This document shows positions 1 through 6,700 of a DNA stretch of 8,722 nucleotides, piece by piece. The translations under genes were made by a program, and so were the position numbers. How positions within the stretch are numbered: position 1 is the first letter of the stretch; every line of letters starts with the position of its first letter. Under the pieces are notes generated by a model, which was given only the letters and a program-made list of their open reading frames with translations, was not told the origin of the DNA and did not search any database. This DNA is from Acidimicrobiaceae bacterium (GTDB taxonomy: Bacteria > Actinomycetota > Acidimicrobiia > Acidimicrobiales > RAAP-2), in contig PLSY01000159.1 of assembly GCA_003164275.1 (NCBI GenBank), positions 905-9,626 of the forward strand, read 5' to 3'.

Positions 1-213
1 CAAGAGCAGGAGCTCGACGAGGTGGTCGTTGACCGGCGGACCGGTGGGCTGCACGACAAAGACGTCGTCGCCGCGTACCTCTGGCACGATGGGTCGCAGC
101 TCACCGTCGGGGAACCGCTCCACCTCGCCCGTCAAAGAGCCGATGCCCAACGCGGACGAGACTCTCGACGCCAGCGCACGATGGGCGGTCCCGCACGCGA
201 TCCGAAGGTTCAC
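1..213 (-). CDS. prs: Ribose-phosphate pyrophosphokinase, N-terminal part (cut by window edge)
   Basis: The first 71 codons of a PRPP synthase are present; the rest lies beyond position 1. The enzyme makes 5-phosphoribosyl diphosphate from ribose 5-phosphate and ATP in the cytoplasm. The translation opens MNLRIACGTAHRALA, the usual first strand and helix, and continues with VERFPDGEL at residues 31-39 and VQPTGPPVNDHLVELLLL at the edge, both hallmarks of the family. The start is a GTG at 213-211 that overlaps the TGA of the upstream gene (212-210) as GTGA. No strong Shine-Dalgarno sequence precedes it, so translation is probably coupled to that gene. A second, damaged copy lies at 2751 on the other strand, about 85% identical in DNA over the comparable 123 nt. 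The catalytic half cannot be seen. Confidence 0.9.
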   Translation of the reverse strand, partial: MNLRIACGTAHRALASRVSSALGIGSLTGEVERFPDGELRPIVPEVRGDDVFVVQPTGPPVNDHLVELLLL

Positions 214-1574
214 CGCCGTTCCAGACCGCGTTCGGTCCCCTGCGTTTCTCCGGATCGGGGTCTGGCGGCCAGGTGGTCTGTGAACCAGTCGCGGGCCAGT
301 TCGGCCGCGGCCTGAAGGGTGTCGCCTTCCTCGAAGAGATGGGTGGCGCCGGGGACGACAACGAGGCTGTTCTCGCAGCGGAGCTGGGCCTTCGCCTGGC
401 GATTAAGGTCGAGGACGCTGTGGTCTTGGCCGCCCACGATGAGCAGGGTGGGAGCGGTCACCGCGGCGAGCCTCGGGCCTGCAAGGTCGGGTCGGCCGCC
501 TCGGGACACCACGGCGGCGATCTGGGCGTGGGGATCGCCGGCGGCCCAGAGGGCGGCGGCGGCTCCGGTGCTAGCGCCGAAGTAGCCCACCGCAAGCTCC
601 CATGTCTCAGGCTGTGCCCGCAGCCAAGCGGTGACCTCGCCAAGCCGGCGAGCCAACAGCTCGACGTCGAAGACGTTGGCCCGGTCGAGCTCCTCTTCTG
701 GGCTGAGCAAGTCGAACAGCAGCGTGGCGAGCCCGGCCTGGTTGAGCACGGCGGCGACATAACGGTTACGGGAACTGCGGCGGCTGCTGCCGCTGCCATG
801 GGCGAACACGACCGCCCCGACGGCCGCTTCGGGCACGGTCAGGTGTCCACCCAACCGGACGGGTCCGGCCTGGACGTCGACCTCCTCGTCGCGTACCGGC
901 GGGTCGTCCGCCTGGCCCGGGGCGGTCACTGCCACCACGGGTGGATGCCCACGCTCCAGGCACGCGATGACCTCATTGTCAGTCGTCTGCGAGAAATCCG
1001 TATAGAACTGCCCGACGCCGAAGAACGGCTCTGGCGTGTCTACGCATACGAACTCGTCGGCGTCGCCTGCGAGGCGGTCGGTCCAATCAGGTGGCGCCAC
1101 CGGGACGGCCAGAATGATGCGGGCCGCGCCGTGCGCCCGGGCCACCTGGCACGCGGCTCTGGCGGTCGACCCGGTGGCGATCCCGTCATCGACTACGACG
1201 ACCGTCTTTCCCTTGAGGGAGACAGGGAGCCGATCGCCCCGGAACCGCCGGGCCCGCCGCTCCAATTCAGCCCGCTCCCGTTGCTCCACCGCAGCGAGCT
1301 CCTCCGAAGAGACGCCGGCCAGCCTAATCACATCGGCGTTGAGGACCCGCACGCCACCCTCACCGATGGCACCCATCCCCAGCTCCGGCTGGAACGGCAC
1401 CCCCAGCTTGCGAACAACGATGACGTCTAGTGGCGCGTCCAGCGCCCCTGCAACTTCCAGGGCGACCGGCACCCCACCCCGAGGTAGCCCTAGGACAACA
1501 AGATCGTCGCCCCGCAGGTACTCCAGCCGGGCGGCAAGGCGCCGACCTGCGTCGACACGATTGGTGAAATGCAT
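210..1574 (-). CDS. Phosphoribosyltransferase / alpha-beta hydrolase (dienelactone hydrolase-like) fusion, Rv0571c-like
   Basis: This 454-residue protein has two domains. Residues 1-215 form a type I phosphoribosyltransferase fold: LGLPRGGVPVALEVA at 28-42, and the PRPP-binding loop VVVDDGIATGST at 126-137 with its paired acidic residues. Residues about 235-436 form an alpha/beta hydrolase: oxyanion region FAHGSGSS (257-264), nucleophile elbow GASTG with Ser335, likely acid Asp384 in GGQDHS, and catalytic His412 in GATHLF, so the triad is intact. The same architecture is known from M. tuberculosis Rv0571c, a DosR-regulon protein of unresolved function. The ATG at 1574 follows an AGGAGG at 1584-1579 with 4 nt spacing. 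The stop overlaps the GTG of the downstream prs copy, which suggests that PRPP is made next to a PRPP user. The acceptor of the transferase and the ester or lactone cleaved by the hydrolase cannot be read from sequence. Confidence 0.95.
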   Translation of the reverse strand: MHFTNRVDAGRRLAARLEYLRGDDLVVLGLPRGGVPVALEVAGALDAPLDVIVVRKLGVPFQPELGMGAIGEGGVRVLNADVIRLAGVSSEELAAVEQRERAELERRARRFRGDRLPVSLKGKTVVVVDDGIATGSTARAACQVARAHGAARIILAVPVAPPDWTDRLAGDADEFVCVDTPEPFFGVGQFYTDFSQTTDNEVIACLERGHPPVVAVTAPGQADDPPVRDEEVDVQAGPVRLGGHLTVPEAAVGAVVFAHGSGSSRRSSRNRYVAAVLNQAGLATLLFDLLSPEEELDRANVFDVELLARRLGEVTAWLRAQPETWELAVGYFGASTGAAAALWAAGDPHAQIAAVVSRGGRPDLAGPRLAAVTAPTLLIVGGQDHSVLDLNRQAKAQLRCENSLVVVPGATHLFEEGDTLQAAAELARDWFTDHLAARPRSGETQGTERGLERR

Positions 1575-1577
1575 CCG

Positions 1578-1584
1578 ACCTCCT
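1578..1584 (-). promoter_or_regulatory. Strong ribosome binding site for the phosphoribosyltransferase-hydrolase gene
   Basis: The minus strand reads AGGAGGT just upstream of ATG at 1574-1572. It supports this start over later in-frame GTG codons. Confidence 0.8.
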
Positions 1585-1623
1585 CACTTCCGTATCCAGT
1601 ATTTGCGCAGACATCCTCGGGGA

Positions 1624-1643
1624 CTAGGGCCAATAGTCCCACT
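1624..1643 (-). promoter_or_regulatory. DosR-like palindromic operator
   Basis: The minus strand reads AGTGGGACTATTGGCCCTAG. Against the published mycobacterial DosR consensus TTSGGGACTWWAGTCCCSAA it keeps GGGACT, both W positions, the next G and the CCC. The G in place of T inside the right half also occurs in natural DosR boxes. The centre lies about 60 nt upstream of the ATG at 1574. On the plus strand a wider inverted repeat, GGGACT then 9 nt then AGTCCC, spans 1620-1640. The downstream gene belongs to a family that is DosR-controlled in M. tuberculosis, so position and gene agree. A minus-strand AT-rich stretch AATACTGGATAC at 1603-1592 could hold the -10 element, but no clear -10/-35 pair is seen. 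No DosR/DosS gene is in the window. Confidence 0.55.
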
Positions 1644-1745
1644 GTGGCTGAAGGGCTCCAAGATTCGAAATGGCGCACGTTCGATCCCTGTGGGTCCGGA
1701 GAACCCCATCTTGAGCATCCCCCAATGGCCGGACACCTCGAATAG

Positions 1746-2015
1746 GAGGTAGCCAGGCCAGTAGTAACCGAAGAACAACCGACGCCGGCCCGGCGGCGAG
1801 GGAGAAACCTGACGGAGTTCCGCAAGGACGCGGCAGCCCTGGTCATTGAGCAGAAGCGCACCGTCGCCGACGTGGCGGAGGAACTTGGCCTGGTCGAGCA
1901 GACCTTGGGCAACTGGGTCCGCCTGGAGAAGATCGACCGCGGCGAGCGCGAAGGACTCTCGACCGAGGAGCGCGAGGAGATGGCCAGACTCCGCCGGGAG
2001 GTGAAGCGCCTTCTG
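1746..2015 (+). pseudogene. IS3-family transposase OrfA remnant
   Basis: One open frame reads LTEFRKDAAALVIEQKRTVA, then DVAEELGLVEQTLGNWVR, then IDRGEREGLSTEEREEMARL and RREVKRLL. This is the helix-turn-helix and following helix of OrfA proteins of the IS3 group, which bind transposon ends. The frame opens after a TAG at 1743-1745 and shows no ATG, GTG or TTG before the conserved part; the first usable codon is GTG at 1872, inside the helix-turn-helix. An AGGAGGT at 1744-1750 may be the old ribosome binding site. Similarity stops at about 2015, just where family members continue toward the OrfB frame, and toxin-gene sequence follows at once. No OrfB and no convincing terminal inverted repeats were found. 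The call rests on motif recognition, so the family is likely but the exact IS is not named. Confidence 0.7.
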
Positions 2016-2016
2016 G

Positions 2017-2736
2017 GTGACCGAGCTATACCGGAGCCTCATCCGACCGCTGCCGGACAACAGCGGTGGACAAGATGTCACCGTGGTATTCAAAGGTGGC
2101 ACGAGCCTGCAAAGGTTTACCGGCTTGTGGATCGCTTCTCGGAAGATGTCGACGTCCTTCTCGTGTGCGAGGGCGTTGGCACGGGGTAGCGCGATCGGGT
2201 TCTCAAGGTCCTTTGCAAACGGATCGGAGCAGATCTGGACCTCGGCTCCGACGCATGTCGACTGAGCGCGTCCACCAGGGGAGTGAAGCCCAATGTCCGA
2301 TACCACTATTCGCGGAGGATGCCATCGCATGTCATCACCGAAGGTGTGCTGCTCGAGATGGGGATACGAGGTGGTCCGAGCCCAACGCCGTTCATGTTTT
2401 TCGTTCGATAGCAGCGGACCATGGCATCGAAGTAGTCGGCGACTCACCGGATACCTGGGCAGAGTGAGCGCCCGTCGAGACAGCCGTGCTCGGTGCTGAG
2501 CGCACCCTTGTGGAGAGCTGTCACTGCTTCATGGACGCGCGCTCCGTCTGGATGACGAACCCGAGACATTGATCGGAGCCGGCCGCCACTACTACGACAT
2601 CCATCATCCCCTTGGCAGCGTTGATGTTCGCCAGCGCCTCGGATCGATCCCCGGCGGTGTTGCCGCCTTGGCTGAAGACATCGAGGCTCGGTCCCGGGAG
2701 GCCGGGCTGCCTTCAAGTTCACGACCGGCAGGTGGA
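2017..2736 (+). pseudogene. AbiEii/AbiGii-type nucleotidyltransferase toxin, multiply broken
   Basis: Reading across frames gives one continuous AbiEii-like protein. It runs VTELYRSLIRPLPDNSG, VVFKGGTSL (frame of 2017), KVYRLVDRFSEDVDVLL and RVLKVLCKRIGADLDLG, GVLLEMGIRGGPSP (frame of 2196), SIAADHGIEVVGDSPDTWAE and APVETAVLGAERTLVE (frame of 2471), then LSLLHGRALRLDDEPETL and GAGRHYYDIHH (frame of 2518). The GGT-S and SED-D motifs are the nucleotide- and metal-binding signature of type IV toxins. The lesions are frameshifts near 2112, 2400 and 2515, TAG at 2187 and TGA at 2465. Each frameshift fits loss of one base; at 2515 one added A restores VEKLSLLH. No AbiEi antitoxin is visible. The N-terminus abuts the OrfA remnant and the C-terminus runs into the second prs copy at about 2736-2742, so both ends look like recombination junctions. 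Confidence 0.75.
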
Positions 2737-2750
2737 AGCTGTCATCGGCG

Positions 2751-3554
2751 TTGGGTGCCGGCCCGGTGGTGGGCAAGGTGGAGCGATTCCCCGACGGTGA
2801 GCTGCGGCCGGTCGTCCCCGGTGTCTGCGGTGATGACGTCTTCATCGTGCAGGACACCGGTCCGCCGGTCAATGACCACCTTGTCGAGCTCCTTCTCTTG
2901 ATCGACGCCTGCCGGCGTGCTTGTGCCGGCTTGGTGACCGCGGTTGTGCCCTACTTTGGCTACGCCCGCCAGGACCGGCGCCGTGAGGACGGGCGGGCGA
3001 TCGGGGCAAGAGTGGCGGCAGCGGTCGTCGCAGCAGCCGCCAGGCTCGTGGTCGTCGATCCCCACCCCGCAGTCTTCGAGGCCATGTTCGCTATCCCGGT
3101 CGAGACGCTCACCTCGGTTCCTGTCATCGCGCACTCCCTGCTCCGTGAGGTCAGCCCGGACGCCGTCGTCGTCGCTCCCGACTTCGGGGCCGGCAAGCTC
3201 GCCGAACGTTATGCATCTCTGCTCGGCCTGTCAGTGGCCATCGTGCACAAGACCCGGGTGACCGGCACGACCGTCCGAGCCGAAGAACTGATGGGGCAGG
3301 TTGACGGGCGGCCAGCCGTGATCGTGGACGACATGATCAGTACGGGCGCCACCATCGAAGCCGCAGTCCGGCCACTCCTCGACAACGTTGCCCGCCCAGA
3401 TGTCGTGGTGGCCGCCACCCACGGCCGCTTCGTCGGCGACGCCGAGGAAAGACTCGCCCGGCCTCCCTTGCGACGCCTGGTCGTCACTGACAGCTTGGGT
3501 GAGGCCGGGAGCCTGGCCCTGCCCACGGAGGTGACATCGATCGCGCTCTGTTGA
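2751..3554 (+). CDS. prs: Ribose-phosphate pyrophosphokinase, second copy, damaged at both ends (probable pseudogene)
   Basis: The open frame gives 267 residues from a TTG start and shows most PRPP synthase motifs: ERFPDGEL at 11-18, YARQDRR at 71-77 (ATP site), DPHP at 103-106 with the metal-binding His, DFGAGK at 144-149, HKTR at 166-169, the PRPP loop VDDMISTGAT at 192-201, and ATHGRF at 222-227. The family is normally about 285-320 residues long. The missing N-terminus is not just a start-choice problem: in-frame homology to the first copy begins with SSALG at 2742, and everything upstream is toxin remnant, with no ATG or GTG. Near the C-terminus the frame ends in VTSIALC, while the normal tail continues one frame over (3548-3661). 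One lost base, CCTCTG to CTCTG near 3546, would explain this. The core could still fold, but the loss of the first strand and the tail makes activity doubtful. Confidence 0.8.
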   Translation: MGAGPVVGKVERFPDGELRPVVPGVCGDDVFIVQDTGPPVNDHLVELLLLIDACRRACAGLVTAVVPYFGYARQDRRREDGRAIGARVAAAVVAAAARLVVVDPHPAVFEAMFAIPVETLTSVPVIAHSLLREVSPDAVVVAPDFGAGKLAERYASLLGLSVAIVHKTRVTGTTVRAEELMGQVDGRPAVIVDDMISTGATIEAAVRPLLDNVARPDVVVAATHGRFVGDAEERLARPPLRRLVVTDSLGEAGSLALPTEVTSIALC

Positions 3555-3661
3555 CCACGACGATCGGCCGGCTCCACCGCGACGAGCCCGTCGGTGAGCT
3601 ACTCGAGGGTGGTGACGAGGTCGGCAAGGCCAACGTAGGGTCATTCGCCTCTGGTCCGTGA
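3548..3661 (+). pseudogene. prs: Out-of-frame C-terminal tail of the second prs copy
   Basis: Directly after the premature stop of the prs frame, the +2 frame reads LLTTTIGRLHRDEPVGELLE and ends at TGA 3659-3661. This fits the usual PRPP synthase ending, in which a proline-leucine-leucine stretch is followed by the last helix and a short VGELL-like segment. Joining the frames with one extra C gives VTSIAPLLTTTIGRLH, a smooth family-like sequence. Either a real frameshift mutation or a base-calling error is possible. Confidence 0.65.
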
Positions 3662-3810
3662 TTGGGTGCTGGCAGAGACTGGATTTTGAGTCCTTCAGTG
3701 CGACACGAGAGGAAGTGGGTATGGCCCGATCGGAGTGGAGCGACCGTCGAGTCCCACCCTCGCAGGAACGACCATCGATAGCATCCTCTGGCAATGCGGG
3801 TTATCGGAGA

Positions 3811-3816
3811 GGAGGG
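3811..3816 (+). promoter_or_regulatory. Ribosome binding site that sets the start of the ACP-FAAL-acyltransferase gene
   Basis: GGAGGG lies 7 nt before ATG 3824. The in-frame ATG at 3794 has no such site and would add ten residues without family similarity, so 3824 is preferred. Confidence 0.7.
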
Positions 3817-3823
3817 TGGTTCC

Positions 3824-6622
3824 ATGCCCTCTGGGACCAGGAGCGACGCCGATCGCGTCCTTGATGAGGTCAAGTCCGTTTTTGCCGACCTCCACCGGGG
3901 TAACGCGGCCACTGTGCGCCTGCAGAGCGACTTGGCCGGTGATCTCGGCCTCGACAGCCTTGCCGTTGTCGAGCTCCACGACCGTCTGGAGGTCGCCTTC
4001 GGCGTGACGCTGTCCGAGGGCGTTCTCGCTTCTGCGGTCACGCCGGATGACTGGCTTCGGGCAGTGCTGGAGGCCCGCTCGGAACCGGGACATCCTCGCA
4101 ACCATCCGCACGCCGCGTCGCCGCCCGCCCGCCCGGCCGGAGGAGCCTGGCCGGCAGGTGCGGAGACACTCACCCAGGCTCTGGCTTGGCACGTGGAGCA
4201 GCATCCGGATCTCGTGAGCATCCGTCTCCTCGGTCCCGACGGTCAGTCCCCGGTGCAAGAACTCTCCTACCGTGCCCTCGCAGACGAAGCGGCGCTCCTC
4301 GCGGGCGGTCTGGTAGAAGAGGGTCTCGGGCGCGGTGAGCGGGTGGCCATCATGCTGCCGACCGGCCGGGACTACTTTGTGGCCTTCATCGGCACGCTCC
4401 TCGGAGGTGGCGTGCCTGTGCCGATCTACCCGCCCGTCAACCCCTTGTTGCTCGAAGATCACCTCGGTCGTCAGGCCCACCTTCTTCAAGACGCTGGCGT
4501 CAGCGTCTTGATCGCCGAGCCCGAGGCGCGTAACGCAGAGCCATTCCTGCGTTCTCAGGTGTCATCACTGCGCACGGTGTGCAATCCAGGCGCATTGAGG
4601 GAGGCCGGCAGCCGTCCGCAGGGGCTTCCTGACATCGAAGCGGGCGACATCGCGCTCATCCAGTACACCTCGGGAAGCACCAGCGATCCGAAGGGTGTGG
4701 TCCTCAGCCACGCACAGGTACTCGCCAATGTGCGCTCCCTCGGAGCGGCGGTCGAGGTGAGCACCGACGATGTGTTCGTGAGCTGGCTGCCCCTCTATCA
4801 CGACATGGGCCTCATCGGCGCCTGGCACGCCAGTCTGTTCTTCGGCTTTCCGCTGGTCCTGCTCTCGCCGCTCCAATTCCTGGCCCACCCGGCCAGCTGG
4901 CTGGAGGCGATATCGGCGAATTCCGGGACGCTGTCGGCTGCGCCGAACTTCGCCTACCAGAGCTGTGTGGATCGAGTGAGCGACAATGATCTCGACGGCC
5001 TCGATCTGTCCTCGTGGCGGGTGGCGTTCAACGGCTCGGAGCCGGTCAGCGCATTGACGATCGACCGCTTCGTCAGCCGCTTCGAGCGTTGCGGATTCCG
5101 ACGCCAGGCCATGTGTCCTGCCTACGGCCTGGCCGAAGTGGGTGTGGGGCTCACCGTCACCCCCCTCGGTCGTGGGCCGTGTGTCGACACGCTCGAACGT
5201 GGCCCCCTTCAGCACTCGGGCCGGGTGGTCTTGGTGGCGCCTGGTAGTTCTGGAGCGATCGCCGTCGTCAGCTGCGGCACGGCGGCCCCGGGCTACCGGG
5301 TCCGGGTGATCGATGGGCAGGGGGATCCGCTGCCCGACCTTCGGGAAGGCAGGATCCAATGCCGGGGTCCGTCGGCGGCCACCGACTACTTCGGGAACGA
5401 GGCTGCCAGCCGGGCTTTGTGGCGCGACGGCTGGCTCGACACCGGCGATCTCGGCTACATCCGAGAGGGCGAGCTCTTCCCCACAGGACGAGCGAAGGAC
5501 CTGGTTATCCGTGGCGGCCGCAACCTTCACCCTGAAGATCTCGAGCAGGCCTTGGCCGAGCTCGATGGCGTGCACCGTGATGGCGTCGCAGTCTTTGCCA
5601 GCTCCGACCCGAGGCGTGGCACGGAGCGGATCGTCGTCGTTGTCGAGACTGGCCTCGAGGACCCCAGCGAACGGGACGCGCTCACTGGCCTGGTGGGTAG
5701 GACGGCGGCCGGTGCGATTGGCGCAGCACCCGACGAGATCGTGTTGGCCCCGGTTGGCTCGATCCTCCGGACCCCGGGCCTCAAGATCCGCCGGGCCGCC
5801 ACTCGGGAAGCGTTCGAAGCTGGGCGGCTTGCCCCAGCTCCTCCGGTCCCGGTCATCCCATCCCATGTCAGCCGGTGGCGCCGGCTGGCTCCGGGCACTC
5901 GACCCGGTGACGCACTGGCGTCGTGGGCCTTTGGCGCCTACGTCTGGGCGCTGTTGGCACTGATCGGCCTCCCCCTGTGGGTCGCAGTCCAGCTTCCCAT
6001 AGGGCATCACCTTCGGTGGATGTTCACGCGGGCCGCCGGCAAGACATTGTCGAAGCTCTCCGGTATCGACCTGCGGGTCAAGGGCGCGTTCCCTGCTGGG
6101 GGGCCCGCTGTCGTCGTCGCCAACCACTCGAGCTTCGTGGACGCGTTAGCGCTCCTACTCGCGCTTCCCCCAACTGCCGCATTTGTGACCAGCAGTGACA
6201 TGGAACACCAACCCCTCATCGGGAGCTTCCTGCGCCGACTCGGCTGCCTATTCGTGCATCGAGGCAGGGCGGATCGGAGCGCGGCGGATCTGCAGCTCAT
6301 GATCGACCTCATCGAGTCCGGTCATCACCTAGTGATCTTCCCCGAAGGTTCGATCGCTGCAGTTGTCGGCATCCGACCCTTTCACCTCGGCGCCTTCGCC
6401 GTCGCCACTGCCGCCGGATGCCCGGTCATCCCCGTCGGGATCCGCGGAACACGAACCATTCTGAGGCCGGGTACATCATCGCCGCATCGAGGCGTTGCCG
6501 AGGTAGTCATCGGGTCGCCCATCCAGCCTCTTAGAGAGGGGTTCTCCGGTGATATCGACCTCAGCGATTGCGCAAGACGAGCGGTCGCCGAGCTCAGTGC
6601 ACAGTCCGAGATCGACCCGTGA
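3824..6622 (+). CDS. Three-domain acyl carrier protein / fatty-acyl-AMP ligase / PlsC-type acyltransferase
   Basis: The 932-residue protein joins three activities. Residues 1-85 are an acyl carrier protein with the phosphopantetheine site DLGLDSL (Ser45). Residues about 112-665 are an adenylate-forming ligase: YTSGSTSDPKG (281-291), SWLPLYHDMGLIG (320-332), YGLAE (434-438), DTGDLG (539-544), GRAKDL (555-560) and the A10 lysine in LKIRR (Lys654). SWLPLYHDMGLIG together with NGSEPV points to the fatty-acyl-AMP ligase class, which loads carrier proteins rather than CoA. A hydrophobic stretch at 699-727 probably anchors the protein to the membrane. Residues about 755-915 are a PlsC-like glycerolipid acyltransferase with NHSSFVD (767-773; His768 and Asp773 four apart), FPEGS (839-843) and VIPVGIRG (868-875). 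Inferred role: activate a fatty acid, hold it on its own carrier, and pass it to a lysolipid or similar acceptor. E. coli Aas combines the two catalytic domains in the opposite order and has no carrier domain. The acceptor is unknown. Confidence 0.93.
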   Translation: MPSGTRSDADRVLDEVKSVFADLHRGNAATVRLQSDLAGDLGLDSLAVVELHDRLEVAFGVTLSEGVLASAVTPDDWLRAVLEARSEPGHPRNHPHAASPPARPAGGAWPAGAETLTQALAWHVEQHPDLVSIRLLGPDGQSPVQELSYRALADEAALLAGGLVEEGLGRGERVAIMLPTGRDYFVAFIGTLLGGGVPVPIYPPVNPLLLEDHLGRQAHLLQDAGVSVLIAEPEARNAEPFLRSQVSSLRTVCNPGALREAGSRPQGLPDIEAGDIALIQYTSGSTSDPKGVVLSHAQVLANVRSLGAAVEVSTDDVFVSWLPLYHDMGLIGAWHASLFFGFPLVLLSPLQFLAHPASWLEAISANSGTLSAAPNFAYQSCVDRVSDNDLDGLDLSSWRVAFNGSEPVSALTIDRFVSRFERCGFRRQAMCPAYGLAEVGVGLTVTPLGRGPCVDTLERGPLQHSGRVVLVAPGSSGAIAVVSCGTAAPGYRVRVIDGQGDPLPDLREGRIQCRGPSAATDYFGNEAASRALWRDGWLDTGDLGYIREGELFPTGRAKDLVIRGGRNLHPEDLEQALAELDGVHRDGVAVFASSDPRRGTERIVVVVETGLEDPSERDALTGLVGRTAAGAIGAAPDEIVLAPVGSILRTPGLKIRRAATREAFEAGRLAPAPPVPVIPSHVSRWRRLAPGTRPGDALASWAFGAYVWALLALIGLPLWVAVQLPIGHHLRWMFTRAAGKTLSKLSGIDLRVKGAFPAGGPAVVVANHSSFVDALALLLALPPTAAFVTSSDMEHQPLIGSFLRRLGCLFVHRGRADRSAADLQLMIDLIESGHHLVIFPEGSIAAVVGIRPFHLGAFAVATAAGCPVIPVGIRGTRTILRPGTSSPHRGVAEVVIGSPIQPLREGFSGDIDLSDCARRAVAELSAQSEIDP

Positions 6623-6635
6623 GTCTGACAGCCGG

Positions 6636-6655
6636 TCAACGCTCGCGGGCGTTGA
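6636..6655 (+). terminator. Possible hairpin after the acyltransferase gene
   Basis: TCAACGC and GCGTTGA form a 7-bp stem with a 6-nt loop, 13 nt past the stop at 6622. No T-tract follows, so it may attenuate, protect an RNA end or do nothing. Confidence 0.3.
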
Positions 6656-6700
6656 GGGCGCGAGTCTGCCGGCACATCTCCGAGTGCGGACAGTGAGGCG

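Noticed and set aside
273..1430. Long plus-strand open frame opposite the phosphoribosyltransferase-hydrolase gene
   Set aside because: It mirrors a well-recognised minus-strand gene and its translation shows no family-like motifs; long antisense frames are common in GC-rich DNA.
1664..1685. LexA-like inverted repeat TCGAA N10 TTCGA
   Set aside because: The spacing is too wide for the actinobacterial SOS box, and no SOS-type gene is adjacent.
1671..1700. tRNA 3'-end-like stretch with GTTCGATCCC
   Set aside because: The T-stem would have a mismatch, no matching acceptor strand or anticodon arm lies upstream, and no CCA follows.
1584..2447. 287-codon minus-strand open frame across the scar
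   Set aside because: The plus strand shows clear OrfA and AbiEii-like segments here; the minus product resembles nothing known to me.
3751..3770. Half-site GGGACT on the minus strand upstream of the lipid gene
   Set aside because: The other half does not match (CGGTC), so it is likely chance.
3794..3823. Earlier in-frame ATG for the carrier-ligase-acyltransferase gene
   Set aside because: It lacks a ribosome binding site, while GGAGGG sits 7 nt before ATG 3824.
4565..6127. 520-codon minus-strand open frame inside the acyl-AMP ligase gene
   Set aside because: The plus strand carries all the ligase and acyltransferase motifs; the antisense translation is arginine- and proline-rich without recognisable domains.
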